NCBI GenBank assembly: GCA_030627265.1
Contig: DAOUSK010000008.1
Coordinates: forward strand, 1-40,838
DNA from: Methylococcaceae bacterium
Lineage (GTDB): Bacteria > Pseudomonadota > Gammaproteobacteria > Methylococcales > Methylomonadaceae
Length of the DNA: 40,838 bases
Direction of reading: 5' to 3'
Every line of letters starts with the position of its first letter. The first letter of the stretch is position 1. Below the pieces are notes generated by a model. That model saw only the letters and a program-made list of their open reading frames with translations. It ran no database searches and was not told the DNA's origin. Below are positions 8,173-18,810 of this stretch, one piece after another. The position numbers and the translations under genes are program-made.

Positions 8173-8181
8173 TGGTATAAT
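8173..8181 (+). promoter_or_regulatory. Candidate extended -10 promoter for the exosortase-prsT unit
   Basis: TTGGTATAAT contains a perfect TATAAT with the upstream TG of an extended -10 element; no good -35 is visible. It stands about 75 bases before the leader ORF and about 100 before the exosortase start. The GTTGGTATWA word also recurs at the end of family D repeats, so the promoter may derive from one. Confidence 0.35.
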
Positions 8182-8253
8182 GGACATCGTTAGCCTCTAT
8201 AACACAAGTTAAAAACATACTAGCAGCGAAATAGAAAAATAAGGATTTATTTT

Positions 8254-8286
8254 ATGTCCTTCATCAATACAGGTACAAACTTATGA
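8254..8286 (+). CDS. Possible 10-codon leader ORF overlapping the exosortase start
   Basis: This reads MSFINTGTNL-stop, with AAGGA eight bases before its ATG. Its TGA overlaps the exosortase ATG in an ATGA junction. The exosortase start itself has no good ribosome site, so ribosomes terminating here could re-initiate on it. The ORF is too short to be judged by composition, and coupling is an inference. Confidence 0.35.
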   Translation: MSFINTGTNL

Positions 8287-9824
8287 AGACTATTTGGAAA
8301 ATGGGTGAAAAAAACTGGGGCTTACTGGTTACTGCCCTTGTATTATTGCTAGCTATCTATTGGGATGGCCTGAGTAATTTAATTGTTCGGTGGGATAGGC
8401 AAGAAGAATATAGTCATGGTTATATGTTGCCAGTACTAACGTTATATTTCATCTGGCAAAAGAAAAATGAGATTATTCAATCAACCTTTAAACCCTCTTG
8501 GCTGGGTTTTTGGCTTGCATTACCGGCACTAAGTATTTTTTTAATGGGTGAGGTGAGTGCCTTATTTATTTTAATTCATTACTCATTTGTCGCTGTCTTA
8601 TTAGCGATGGCGTTATCTATAATGGGCTGGCCAGCCATAAAACCAGTATTCGTTCCTTTGTTATTACTTGTTTTTGCTATCCCTATTCCTTATTTCTTAG
8701 AAGCGAGTTTATCGGCTAACTTACAATTATTATCTTCTAAATTAGGAGTTGCCTTTATACGCTGGTGCAGTATCCCTGTTTATTTAGAAGGTAATGTGAT
8801 TGATTTAGGTAGCTATCAATTACAAGTTGTTGAGGCTTGTAGTGGTTTGCGTTATTTATTTCCACTAATGAGTTTGGGCTTCATTTGTGCTTATTTGTTT
8901 GAGGCAGCATTTTGGAAGCGTGCAGTTCTCTTCTTATCAACTATTCCCATTACTTTAATAATGAATAGTTTCCGAATTGGTGCAATCGGGGTGTTAGTGA
9001 ATAGCTGGGGCATAGAAGCCGCAGATGGTTTTCTACATGATTTTGAAGGTTGGGTTGTCTTTATGGCCTGCATGGCCCTGCTGTTTTTAGAAATGATGCT
9101 ATTAACCCAGTTGGCTGTGAAGAAAGCTAGGCCTTTAAAAGAGGTCTTTGGCTTGGTGGCGGAAGCAGAGTTACCTGAGGGGGAATCAAAAGTTAGAGCG
9201 ATTAGTTCTCCATTTATAGCGATTATTGTATTAGTTGCTATTATGGGCGCTATTGTTAGCACGGTAGATACCAGGAACGAGGTATTTCCTGAGCGAAAAA
9301 GCTTTCCTGAATTTCCAGATAACCTCGCAGATTGGCAGGGTAAGCAAACCACAATGAAGTCAAATGTGATTAAGACTTTAGGGCTCTCTGATTATATTAT
9401 GACTAATTACGCTAAGCCTAATAGCATGTCGATTAACTTTTATGTGGCGTATTATAAATCACAGAGAAAGGGTGTGTCGCCACATTCACCGCGTGTTTGT
9501 ATTCCTGGAGGGGGATGGCAAATTTCTGAAATTAGCCGTATTGATGTCAATAATTCGCCTGTTAATAGAATTGTGATTAAAAAAGGCGAAAGTGTGCAGC
9601 TAGTGTATTATTGGTTTCAACAGCGAGGGAGAATTTTGGCTAATGAATACTTAATGAAGTGGTATTTATTTAAAGATGCTGTTTTTCTAAATCGCACCGA
9701 TGGCGCTTTAGTCAGAATTACGACAGCCGTTAATTCTATGGAGAGTATTGCAGATGCTGACCGACGCTTAGCTGGGTTTTATCAGCAGGTCGCACCTGTA
9801 TTACCTGAGTATATCCCTAATTAA
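8283..9824 (+). CDS. xrtD: Exosortase with C-terminal EpsI domain (XrtD-like)
   Basis: An integral-membrane cysteine transpeptidase-like enzyme that recognises PEP/VPLPA-CTERM tails and sorts them to the cell surface. Residues 1-280 contain about eight hydrophobic segments and the catalytic triad: Cys186 in EACSGLRY, Arg231 in NSFRIG and His252 in FLHDFEGW. After another membrane segment (about 310-330), residues 335-513 form an EpsI domain with SPRVCIPGGGW and a YYWFQQRGR strand. The length of 513 fits the fused class. The D type is assigned because the adjacent substrate has a VPLPA-type tail; XrtA is the main alternative. prsT follows after 27 bases, so the two are probably co-transcribed. 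Translation may depend on the short leader ORF. Confidence 0.88.
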   Translation: MKTIWKMGEKNWGLLVTALVLLLAIYWDGLSNLIVRWDRQEEYSHGYMLPVLTLYFIWQKKNEIIQSTFKPSWLGFWLALPALSIFLMGEVSALFILIHYSFVAVLLAMALSIMGWPAIKPVFVPLLLLVFAIPIPYFLEASLSANLQLLSSKLGVAFIRWCSIPVYLEGNVIDLGSYQLQVVEACSGLRYLFPLMSLGFICAYLFEAAFWKRAVLFLSTIPITLIMNSFRIGAIGVLVNSWGIEAADGFLHDFEGWVVFMACMALLFLEMMLLTQLAVKKARPLKEVFGLVAEAELPEGESKVRAISSPFIAIIVLVAIMGAIVSTVDTRNEVFPERKSFPEFPDNLADWQGKQTTMKSNVIKTLGLSDYIMTNYAKPNSMSINFYVAYYKSQRKGVSPHSPRVCIPGGGWQISEISRIDVNNSPVNRIVIKKGESVQLVYYWFQQRGRILANEYLMKWYLFKDAVFLNRTDGALVRITTAVNSMESIADADRRLAGFYQQVAPVLPEYIPN

Positions 9825-9851
9825 GTTTTCTGAATTTCTAAAGGTATTTTG

Positions 9852-12254
9852 ATGAAAAAAATAATGACTATTTTGGCTTGTTCTGTTGCTTTATCTGGAT
9901 GTGCTGACCCAGCAGAGCGTTCTGTAGAATATTTGGAAAGTGGTAAAACGCTTTACGAGCAAGAGAAGCTTAAAAAGGCTAAGCTTGAATTTAGAAACGC
10001 TTTGCAAATTGATAATAAATTATCGGATGCTTATTATCATTTAGGTCTGATTGCAGAAAAAAATAAAAATTGGGAAGGAATGTATAAAAACCTTTCTAGA
10101 GTGGTTAACTTAACGCCAGAAAATAGTGAGGCACGGTTAAAATTAGCGAAGCTTTATTTATTATCTAGCGAGGATGATAAGGCTTCAACTGAAATTGAAT
10201 TTGTGCTTAAACAGGCACCCGGTAATGTTGACGCTATTGCTCTAAAAGGAGCTGTGTTATTAAAGAGAAATAATCTTAACGACGCTTTGGCGGAGGCTGA
10301 TAAGGCTTTATTACTTAATCCTAAACATATAGATGCAATTAGTTTAAAAGTTATTATTTATATGTCTAAGGAGGAAATGGGGGCAGCGAGTTCATTTATT
10401 GAACAAGCGATAAGCGCACAACCTGATAAGTTAGAATTGCAGTTATTGCAGTTACAAGTTTATATAAAAAGCGATAATAAGCAGGCTATTGAAAGTGGCT
10501 ATAAGGCGTTAATTAAAAATTTCGCTGATCAACCTGATTTCTCTTATGCGCTGGCGCAATTTTATAATAGTCAATCACAGGATGCTGAAGCGCGATCTGT
10601 ATTACAAGAGTTAGCCAATAAGAGTTCTGAATTAGCTCCTAAGTTAGTCTTGTTAGATTATTTAACAAAAAAAGATAAAGCGGAGGCAAAACTTTTTTTA
10701 GCAAAATTGATTGAGGAAATGCCTGAAGAGGTGAAGCTTTATTTAAGGCAAGCTAACATGTTTGTTTCTGAGGAAAATTTTGATGAAGCAAAAAAATCTT
10801 TATTGTGGGTGGTAAAACATCATGAAAACAAAAAAGAAGGATTGCAAGCTAAAGTGGTATTGGCTAAGTTAGCAGTAGCACAAGATAAAGATAATGCTGC
10901 AGCACGCACGATGGTAGAAGAGGTGTTGGCTGTCGATGTAAGACATTATGAAGCTTTGCTGTTAAAAGCACGTCTTGATTTAATTGATGGGCATTATGAT
11001 CAGGCTATTGCGGATTTAAGGGGGGTTTTAAGGGACTATTCTAAATCAGATGAAGCACTGGTTTTAATGGCACAGGCGTATCTTAAAAAAGAAGCGCCTG
11101 AATTAGCGGAAGAAAATTTTAGAAAAGCACTGGATATAAACCCAGGTAATTTTTCTGCGCTTATGCCGGTTGTTTCACGTATGGTGAAAAGTAAAGATTT
11201 ATTACGTGCTGATGAAGTATTAAAAAAAGCCTTAGTAATTAACCCTGATCATGCGGGTGCTTTGCAAGCATTAGCGCAGGTTCGTTTGTTAAATAAAGAT
11301 TGGCAAGGTACGAAAAAAGTTGCTGATTTAATTTCGACTAAACCAAAGGGCGAAGGTTTTTCTTTCTATTTGGATGGGAAGGTTTTACAAGGGCAGAAAT
11401 CATACCAAGAAGCGATTGATAAATATAAACAGGCGTTAGAAATTAGACCGAGTTTAACGGACGCTTTAAATAACATGTCGGTGTGTTATCAGGCACTTAA
11501 TCAGCGTCCTGCTTTATTTGCTTATTTTGATGTATTTATGTTGAAAAATCCTAATAATTTTCAACCTATTTTGCTAAAAACAAGAATCTATGGAGTAGAG
11601 AAAGATTGGTCTAATGCGCTAGCTACCATTGATAAGGGCTTACAAACGTGGCCTAAAGTTCCTCAGCTTTATTCGCTTATGGCTGGAATTTATGATGCGC
11701 AAAAAAATCGAGCGAAGGTAATTGAGAGTTATAAAACAGGAGTAGCTAATATTCCTAATAATTATCAATTAATGCTATTGCTGGCTTCGGCTTATGAAGC
11801 GGATAAAGACTACCCTAAAGCGATAGAAGCTTATGAAGACTTAATTGCTAAAAAACCTGAGGTTGATATTGCGGTTAATAATTTAGTTTCTTTATTGCTA
11901 GATTATGCGCCAAGTGCAGAGAATGTTCAGAAGGGTTTAGTTTTGGCTGAGCGATTTTCTGAATCTAAACAGGCATACTTTTTAGATACTTATGGCTGGG
12001 CGCTTTTAAAGAATGATAAATTGAAGGAGGCTATTGTTGTTTTTAAAGAAGTTAATACAATGATGCCAAGTACTGCTGTTTTTCAGTATCATTTAGGACT
12101 CGCACATTTTAAAGAGAATAATTTTGTTGAATCAGAAAAGGTGTTAAAGTTAGGACTCAAAAGTTCTGATATGCAGAAAACTGAGTTTTTAGAAAAAGAT
12201 AAGGTAACTTCTTTATTGGCAGAGTTGAAAATTAAGCTCGCGACTAAGAAATAG
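9852..12254 (+). CDS. prsT: TPR-repeat lipoprotein of the exosortase system (PrsT-like)
   Basis: The signal peptide MKKIMTILACSVALSGC ends in a lipobox with Cys17, predicting a lipid-anchored periplasmic or outer-membrane protein. The remaining roughly 780 residues are tandem tetratricopeptide repeats, recognisable by helices such as AYYHLGLIAEKNKNW, ALVLMAQAYLKKEAPELAEENFRKALDINPGN and AYGWALLKNDKL-type units through to the C-terminus. TPR lipoproteins of this size beside an exosortase are the PrsT family, thought to be scaffolds for polysaccharide or protein export. The ATG at 9852 is chosen over the in-frame TTG just before it because AAAGG lies eight bases upstream. Confidence 0.82.
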   Translation: MKKIMTILACSVALSGCADPAERSVEYLESGKTLYEQEKLKKAKLEFRNALQIDNKLSDAYYHLGLIAEKNKNWEGMYKNLSRVVNLTPENSEARLKLAKLYLLSSEDDKASTEIEFVLKQAPGNVDAIALKGAVLLKRNNLNDALAEADKALLLNPKHIDAISLKVIIYMSKEEMGAASSFIEQAISAQPDKLELQLLQLQVYIKSDNKQAIESGYKALIKNFADQPDFSYALAQFYNSQSQDAEARSVLQELANKSSELAPKLVLLDYLTKKDKAEAKLFLAKLIEEMPEEVKLYLRQANMFVSEENFDEAKKSLLWVVKHHENKKEGLQAKVVLAKLAVAQDKDNAAARTMVEEVLAVDVRHYEALLLKARLDLIDGHYDQAIADLRGVLRDYSKSDEALVLMAQAYLKKEAPELAEENFRKALDINPGNFSALMPVVSRMVKSKDLLRADEVLKKALVINPDHAGALQALAQVRLLNKDWQGTKKVADLISTKPKGEGFSFYLDGKVLQGQKSYQEAIDKYKQALEIRPSLTDALNNMSVCYQALNQRPALFAYFDVFMLKNPNNFQPILLKTRIYGVEKDWSNALATIDKGLQTWPKVPQLYSLMAGIYDAQKNRAKVIESYKTGVANIPNNYQLMLLLASAYEADKDYPKAIEAYEDLIAKKPEVDIAVNNLVSLLLDYAPSAENVQKGLVLAERFSESKQAYFLDTYGWALLKNDKLKEAIVVFKEVNTMMPSTAVFQYHLGLAHFKENNFVESEKVLKLGLKSSDMQKTEFLEKDKVTSLLAELKIKLATKK

Positions 12255-12330
12255 TCTGTTGCAAAATAAACTAGGTCAACCTTAATAGGGTTACACTTAA
12301 ACCCTGATGCATATATTTGTGTAAGGTTTC

Positions 12331-12440
12331 GCGTAGGATGGGTAGAGCATTTTTTGCGAAACCCATCATTTTACGTAGAGTTGGTGGGTTTCCTGCGCAG
12401 CTAAAAAGACAGGTGTTACGTTCTATCCTTTCTACAGGAA
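12331..12440. repeat. REPIN-like element, family A copy 3 (decayed right arm)
   Basis: The left half GTAGGATGGGTAGAGC with TTTTGCGAAACCCATC is intact. The right half (GTTGGTGGGTTTC ... CTACAGG) is diverged, so the outer pairing is poor. It lies in the 304-bp gap between prsT and the receiver gene, together with a family D element. Confidence 0.75.
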
Positions 12441-12465
12441 AGGTAAATTTATAGTGAATGTATGG

Positions 12466-12528
12466 ATTCCCGATTAAATACTTCGGGAATGACGACTTAC
12501 AATTGTTATTTATTGGGATTGGTATTAG
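12466..12528. repeat. Family D repeat, copy upstream of the receiver genes
   Basis: The hairpin ATTCCCGA ... TCGGGAAT is followed by GACGACTTACAATTG and a TTATTGGGATTGGTATTA end. A partial copy in the same orientation lies at 13938-13977, beyond the two response-regulator genes. Confidence 0.65.
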
Positions 12529-12558
12529 ACCTATTGTTGGTTTTTAGAGAAGGTTGAT

Positions 12559-12960
12559 ATGAAGACAATAGTACACGTAATTACAGGGGAATCGTTTGAC
12601 TTTGATGTCTCTAATGATATTGAGATATTGGGTATAGCGGATAATACGACTGACGCACTATACGAAGTATCTGAGCTTCAGCCAGCGATTATATTTCTTG
12701 ATTATGAAATAGAGAAAGTCAATACTGAAGTTTTTATTAAAACTTTATTAATAGAATCTCCAAAGAGTAAGCTTATTTTATTAGGTAGCCAGTTAGAAGA
12801 TGATACTGTTGTGAAGTGTCTTTTTTTAGGTGTATTTGGTTATTTAGATTGGGCGGACAAAGATCGATTTTTTAATAAGGTTATTTTGGCGGTTGGGAAA
12901 AGTGAGGCTTGGTTCAGTCGACGAATTGTAGGGCTTGCATTGAAAAACATTCATGCTTAA
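12559..12960 (+). CDS. Stand-alone degenerate receiver-domain protein
   Basis: The 133 residues resemble a response-regulator receiver with nothing attached. Asp48 in IIFLDYE sits where the phospho-accepting aspartate belongs. However, the acidic pair expected near the first strand is absent (HVITGES), and the conserved C-terminal lysine is missing (GYLDWADKD), so normal phosphorylation chemistry is doubtful. The end (SEAWFSRRIV) resembles the linker that precedes the HTH in NarL-type proteins, so the gene may be a regulator that lost its HTH or a domain released by duplication. Its last eight bases overlap the next gene, which strongly suggests a functional pair. No histidine kinase is nearby. 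Confidence 0.7.
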   Translation: MKTIVHVITGESFDFDVSNDIEILGIADNTTDALYEVSELQPAIIFLDYEIEKVNTEVFIKTLLIESPKSKLILLGSQLEDDTVVKCLFLGVFGYLDWADKDRFFNKVILAVGKSEAWFSRRIVGLALKNIHA

Positions 12961-13654
12961 CTTAATTGTTGTTTCAAAAAAACGGGATAATATACGTCGC
13001 TGGAGTGACGCCTTAGGCGAACTGTATCCGGTTTTTTGTTTTACGAGTATAGAATCACTTTTAGCGCAAACAGATAAGAGTGATACGCTTTCGTTGTTAG
13101 TAATTGATGCTTCATTAGTAAAAGAAATGAACCAAGTGTCTGGCTTATGCAGTAAATTCTGTAAAATTATTGTTTTTGGGGAAAACCTAACTTCAACCAA
13201 AAAAATTCAATTTATTCACGAAGGCGCTTGTGGTTATTCGGATATATTGATTGATGAACAAATGATTGTACGTGCGGTAGCAAGTGTTATTAATAATGAA
13301 ATTTGGCTAGAGCGGCAGTTAATCCCTGAAATGCTAAGAGGGAGCATTGTAAAAAGAAAACAGTATTTAGAGAATGAAGAAGAGCTAAATAAAGTAGTTT
13401 TAAAAAATTTACCTTGCTTAACTAAACGTGAAACATCAGTTGTTGAGTTGGTTTATCGAGGTGAAGATAATGAATCAATTGCAGGTAAATTAAACATTAG
13501 CGTGCGAACAGTTAAAGCGCATTTAAGTGCTGTTTACCATAAATTTGAAACTCCTAATCGTTTCCAATTAGTTGTTTTATTAAAAAATTTACATGTGAAA
13601 TTTCTATCAACTGAAAATGATGGAGAATTTCATTTCCAAAAAGAAGTTCATTAA
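12953..13654 (+). CDS. LuxR/NarL-type regulator with degenerate receiver
   Basis: The 233 residues start with a receiver-like domain (about 1-125) and end with a LuxR helix-turn-helix (about 158-215: LTKRETSVVELVYRG, then SIAGKLNISVRTVKAHLSAVYHKF). Asp52 in VIDASLV could be the phospho-acceptor site, but the acidic pair is replaced by SKK and the conserved lysine region reads GYSDILID. It therefore looks like an atypical, possibly ligand- or dimerisation-controlled regulator of the VpsT/CsgD kind; that comparison is an inference. Placement after the exosortase-prsT unit suggests control of matrix or polysaccharide genes. Translation is probably coupled to the receiver gene through the 8-base overlap. 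Confidence 0.78.
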   Translation: MLNLIVVSKKRDNIRRWSDALGELYPVFCFTSIESLLAQTDKSDTLSLLVIDASLVKEMNQVSGLCSKFCKIIVFGENLTSTKKIQFIHEGACGYSDILIDEQMIVRAVASVINNEIWLERQLIPEMLRGSIVKRKQYLENEEELNKVVLKNLPCLTKRETSVVELVYRGEDNESIAGKLNISVRTVKAHLSAVYHKFETPNRFQLVVLLKNLHVKFLSTENDGEFHFQKEVH

Positions 13655-13684
13655 ATAAACGTCTACGTATATATCCCACAATTC

Positions 13685-13723
13685 CCGCAGGATGAGTAGA
13701 TCGTCACTTTTGCGAAACTCATC
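13685..13723. repeat. Single REP, half of a family A element
   Basis: GCAGGATGAGTAGATCG, CTTTTGCGAAACTCATC is one half of the family A element; no inverted partner follows. It is the first of three repeats in the 320-bp gap between the LuxR-type gene and parE. Confidence 0.65.
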
Positions 13724-13816
13724 AAAGCAGTCACGGTATAAGTCATTAATATTGAAGCATTCCTCGTTCCCAAGCAGGAGAGCTTTAGTGGCATTGAGTT
13801 AAGAATAATACAAAGT

Positions 13817-13872
13817 GGAGCGCAGGTCTTTAGCCTGCATTTATACAAGAGTAGGCTAAAGACCTGCGCTCC
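13817..13872. repeat. Perfect 20-bp inverted repeat
   Basis: The arms ggagcgcaggtctttagcct and its exact reverse complement are separated by 16 bases. A degenerate fragment (GAAGACCTGCGCCCC) recurs near 24650. It could also act as a hairpin barrier between the converging LuxR-type and parE transcripts, but no T tract follows. Confidence 0.8.
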
Positions 13873-13937
13873 AATGAAGCCAGCGCCCCGTGGTGTGCTA
13901 TTCTTAGTTTAATGGTAGTGACGCTTGACTGTGTAGA

Positions 13938-13974
13938 TTTCGGGAATGACGACTACATTTTATTGGGGTTGGTA

Positions 13975-13977
<3 letters not shown>
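13938..13977. repeat. Partial family D repeat, copy downstream of the receiver genes
   Basis: TTTCGGGAATGACGACTACA followed by TTATTGGGGTTGGTATTA matches 12482-12528 in the same orientation. It touches the parE stop codon, so the last few bases overlap the gene end. Confidence 0.65.
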
Positions 13978-15867
<1,890 letters not shown>

Positions 15868-15942
15868 CTAATAATTATTATGTTAATTTTCATATATAAT
15901 GCGTAAGTTAACACATCGTATCATTTTAATTATTTTATCGAC

Positions 15943-16176
15943 ATGGCCAGACGAAAAAGCGCGACATTATTTGAGGATTCTTTAAAGGACTTAGAGGGTA
16001 TTGTTGAACAACTCGAACAAGGCGATATTTCCTTGGAAGAGTCGTTGAAGTCATTTGAACAAGGTGTGAAATTAACTCGAATTTGCCAAACAGCTTTGCA
16101 AGGTGCAGAGCAGAAAGTACAAATCTTATTAGAAAAAAACGGTCAACAAACTTTGGAGTCATTTACCGATGAGTAA
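15943..16176 (+). CDS. xseB: Exodeoxyribonuclease VII small subunit
   Basis: A 77-residue helical protein of the XseB family ([35 protein letters not shown]). It assembles with XseA into the ssDNA-degrading exonuclease VII; xseA is not in the window. Its stop overlaps the ispA start by eight bases, the conserved xseB-ispA arrangement. dxs, which often follows ispA, is not next here. Confidence 0.93.
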   Translation: MARRKSATLFEDSLKDLEGIVEQLEQGDISLEESLKSFEQGVKLTRICQTALQGAEQKVQILLEKNGQQTLESFTDE

Positions 16177-17065
16177 CGCTTTAAAAGAATATTTAACGCT
16201 AAGCCAAGAGCGGGTAGAAGTTGCATTAGATAAACGCTTACCTGCCAATACAGTTTTACCTAAAATGTTACATGATGCCATGCGTTACAGTACGCTGGAC
16301 GGCGGAAAGCGTATGCGTCCGATGCTAACTTATAGTGTGGGTAAAGCCTTAGGTATTGATCCAGAAACTTTAGATGGCGCAGCTTGTGCGGTAGAAATGA
16401 TTCATGTTTATTCATTGATTCATGATGATTTACCGGCAATGGATGATGATGATTTACGCCGCGGTAAAGCAACATCGCATAAACAGTATGATGAAGCGAC
16501 TGCTATTTTAGCGGGCGATGGTCTACAAACATTAGCTTTTCAGATTTTAGCGGGCGATAAAACCATGCAAGCGAGTGCTGAAACACGCTTGAATATGATT
16601 ACAGCCTTAGCGAAAGCGAGTGGTTCACAAGGTATGGTTGGCGGACAAGCGATTGATTTAGAGTCGGTCGGTAAAAAACTGACATTGCCTGAACTCGAAA
16701 ATATGCATATTCATAAGACCGGTGCATTAATTCGCGTAGCTGTACAGTTAGCAACGCTATCAAAACCTGATTTAGATCCGGTAGTAGCCTCTAAATTAGA
16801 TCATTATGCAAAATGTATCGGGCTTTCTTTTCAAGTAAAAGATGATATTTTAGATGAAGAAAGTGATACAGCTACCTTAGGAAAAACTCAAGGTAAAGAT
16901 CAAGAAAATGATAAGCCAACTTATCCTGCATTATTGGGTTTAGCGGGCGCTAAAGAAAAAGCACAAAATCTACATGAGCAAGCCTTAGAAAGTTTGGCTG
17001 ATTTTGGGGATGAAGCGGATGTACTGCGTGATTTATCTTTATATATTATTCAACGTGATCACTAA
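16169..17065 (+). CDS. ispA: Farnesyl diphosphate synthase (short-chain polyprenyl synthase)
   Basis: Condenses IPP with DMAPP and GPP to farnesyl diphosphate, feeding undecaprenol, ubiquinone side chains and squalene-type lipids. The 298 residues carry both aspartate-rich motifs: the first is [10 protein letters not shown] (Asp86 onward) and the second is DDILDEESD (Asp225 onward). GGKRMRPML and the [13 protein letters not shown] segment are also typical. The start overlaps xseB, implying coupled translation, and a terminator follows the stop. The product chain length is inferred from family and context. Confidence 0.93.
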   Translation: MSNALKEYLTLSQERVEVALDKRLPANTVLPKMLHDAMRYSTLDGGKRMRPMLTYSVGKALGIDPETLDGAACAVEMIHVYSLIHDDLPAMDDDDLRRGKATSHKQYDEATAILAGDGLQTLAFQILAGDKTMQASAETRLNMITALAKASGSQGMVGGQAIDLESVGKKLTLPELENMHIHKTGALIRVAVQLATLSKPDLDPVVASKLDHYAKCIGLSFQVKDDILDEESDTATLGKTQGKDQENDKPTYPALLGLAGAKEKAQNLHEQALESLADFGDEADVLRDLSLYIIQRDH

Positions 17066-17089
17066 GCTGCTCTAGTTTTTAAATACTTT

Positions 17090-17128
17090 AAAAGTCTCCG
17101 CTAGATTCTGTTTAGTTGAGACTTTTTT
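17090..17128 (+). terminator. Rho-independent terminator after ispA
   Basis: The arms aaaagtctc and gagactttt enclose a 19-base loop with weak internal pairing and are followed by T residues. It is 24 bases after the ispA stop. Confidence 0.75.
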
Positions 17129-17203
17129 ATATGTGTTAAGGCACTAAAACAACACATTTAATTTTTCTGGCTACCATTTTAAGACGGGACAACATTATAA
17201 AAT

Positions 17204-17312
17204 GTAGAATGGGTAGAGCGTCTTTTTGCGAAACCCATCACACTACACGTTGCATTGATGATGGGTTTCACTACGCACCTAAATAACAGGTGCTACGTTC
17301 TACCCATCCTAC
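17204..17312. repeat. REPIN-like element, family A copy 4 (well preserved)
   Basis: GTAGAATGGGTAGAGCG at the left pairs with CGTTCTACCCATCCTAC at the right. Two internal REP hairpins (gatgggt/acccatc types) face each other across a short spacer. It fills much of the 310-bp gap between ispA and ruvB; the remainder contains only the ispA terminator and the ruvB ribosome site. Confidence 0.87.
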
Positions 17313-17375
17313 TTCTGTCTCGTCTTAAATGTGTGTAGCCTGAATGATGCCTAAGTACTTACAAGGAAACCAGTT

Positions 17376-18413
17376 TTGATAGAAACGGATAGAGTCATCA
17401 CTGCCAGCGGGCAAGGGGATGAAGAGCGACAAGATCGCGCCATTCGCCCTAAAACCCTAAAGGATTATACGGGGCAAGATGCCCTGTGTGAGCAAATGGA
17501 AATCTTCATAAAAGCCTCTGTGCAGCGTAAAGAAGCGCTGGATCATGTTTTGATTTTTGGCCCCCCCGGTTTAGGTAAGACAACTTTAGCGCATATTATT
17601 GCTGCTGAAATGAATGTTAATTTGCGCCAAACTTCAGGCCCTATTTTAGATAAAGCAGGTGATTTAGCTGCTTTATTAACGAATTTAGAAGCGCATGATG
17701 TGCTTTTTATTGATGAAATTCATCGATTAAGTCCAGCGGTTGAAGAAATTCTTTACCCAGCGATGGAAGACTATCAAATTGATATTATGATAGGCGAAGG
17801 TCCCGCGGCGAGATCCATTAAATTGGACTTACCGCCTTTTACCTTAGTCGGGGCAACAACACGCGCAGGCTTGTTAACCTCGCCCTTACGTGATCGCTTT
17901 GGTATTATTCAGCGCTTAGAATTTTATACGGTAGAAGAGTTAGCTTTTATTGTGACTCGCTCTGCGGGTTTGTTAAAAATACAAATTGATGTAAAGGGGG
18001 CTGCTGAAATTGCAAAACGATCTCGCGGTACTCCTCGAATTGCTAATCGGCTTTTAAGGCGTGTGCGGGATTATGCCGAAGTAAAAGGTGATGGCTCTAT
18101 TGATAAAGATACAGCAGAGCAAGCGTTAGCGATGTTAAAAGTGGATCATTGTGGTTTTGATCAGCTTGATAGGCGCTTATTGCAAATCATTATTGAAAAT
18201 TTTGAAGGGGGCCCAGTAGGTTTGGATACTTTGGCGGCAGCAATTAGTGAAGAGCGGGGCACGATTGAAGATGTGTTAGAGCCTTACTTAATTCAACAAG
18301 GGTTTATTATGCGCACACCCAGAGGGCGAGTGGTTACCCATAAAACCTATCAACATTTTGGATTAAAAGCACCTAAACGAGACATTGAGCAAGATGGTGG
18401 GTTTGATGGATAA
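17376..18413 (+). CDS. ruvB: Holliday junction branch-migration helicase RuvB
   Basis: The AAA+ motor that, with RuvA, drives branch migration of Holliday junctions. The 345 residues begin MIETDRVI at a TTG codon, with AAGGA eight bases upstream. This is the normal RuvB N-terminus, so the unusual start is credible. Walker A is GPPGLGKTT (residues 62-70), Walker B is LFIDEIHRL, and sensor 1 lies in VGATTRAG. The winged-helix C-terminus ends with PRGRVVT. ruvC and ruvA, which often precede ruvB ahead of the tol genes, are missing here; a repeat-filled gap stands in their place. The 3' end overlaps ybgC. Confidence 0.95.
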   Translation: MIETDRVITASGQGDEERQDRAIRPKTLKDYTGQDALCEQMEIFIKASVQRKEALDHVLIFGPPGLGKTTLAHIIAAEMNVNLRQTSGPILDKAGDLAALLTNLEAHDVLFIDEIHRLSPAVEEILYPAMEDYQIDIMIGEGPAARSIKLDLPPFTLVGATTRAGLLTSPLRDRFGIIQRLEFYTVEELAFIVTRSAGLLKIQIDVKGAAEIAKRSRGTPRIANRLLRRVRDYAEVKGDGSIDKDTAEQALAMLKVDHCGFDQLDRRLLQIIIENFEGGPVGLDTLAAAISEERGTIEDVLEPYLIQQGFIMRTPRGRVVTHKTYQHFGLKAPKRDIEQDGGFDG

Positions 18414-18810
18414 TGATTTTCAATGGCCGGTACGCGTGTATTATGAAGATACGGATGCGGGCGGTGTGGTTTTTTATGCGAATTACTTGAAATTTTATGA
18501 GCGCGCACGCACAGAAATGTTACGTGATATGGGTTTTGAGCAAGACCAATTAATTAAACAAGACGCGGTTATTTTTGTGGTACGCTCTGTGCAAGTTGAT
18601 TATTTAAAGCCGGCTAAATTTAATGATTTAATTTCAGTGACAGCCGGATTGAGCTTAGTGAAAAGTGCGAGCTTAAATTTTGAGCAAACCATTACTCGTG
18701 GCGATGACTTATTAAGCAAAGCCAAAATTCGTATTGCCTGCTTAGATGCGAATAGTATGCGACCTAAGCATATCCCAGAACAATTAAAAAGAGCCTTAAA
18801 TTATGAATAA
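18406..18810 (+). CDS. ybgC: Acyl-CoA thioesterase of the Tol-Pal cluster
   Basis: A hot-dog-fold thioesterase of the 4-hydroxybenzoyl-CoA thioesterase type. The catalytic Asp lies in [19 protein letters not shown] near the N-terminus, and the typical [13 protein letters not shown] follows. The ATG at 18406, inside the ruvB 3' end with GGTGGG just upstream, gives a 134-residue protein of normal length; the TTG at 18385 in the ORF track adds seven atypical residues. It overlaps both ruvB and tolQ, in keeping with co-translation. Its link to phospholipid metabolism is known from the family, not shown here. Confidence 0.9.
   Translation: MDNDFQWPVRVYYEDTDAGGVVFYANYLKFYERARTEMLRDMGFEQDQLIKQDAVIFVVRSVQVDYLKPAKFNDLISVTAGLSLVKSASLNFEQTITRGDDLLSKAKIRIACLDANSMRPKHIPEQLKRALNYE

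Noticed and set aside
13663-13848. 61-residue minus-strand ORF between the LuxR-type gene and parE
   Set aside because: It runs through two repeat elements and has no protein-like features.
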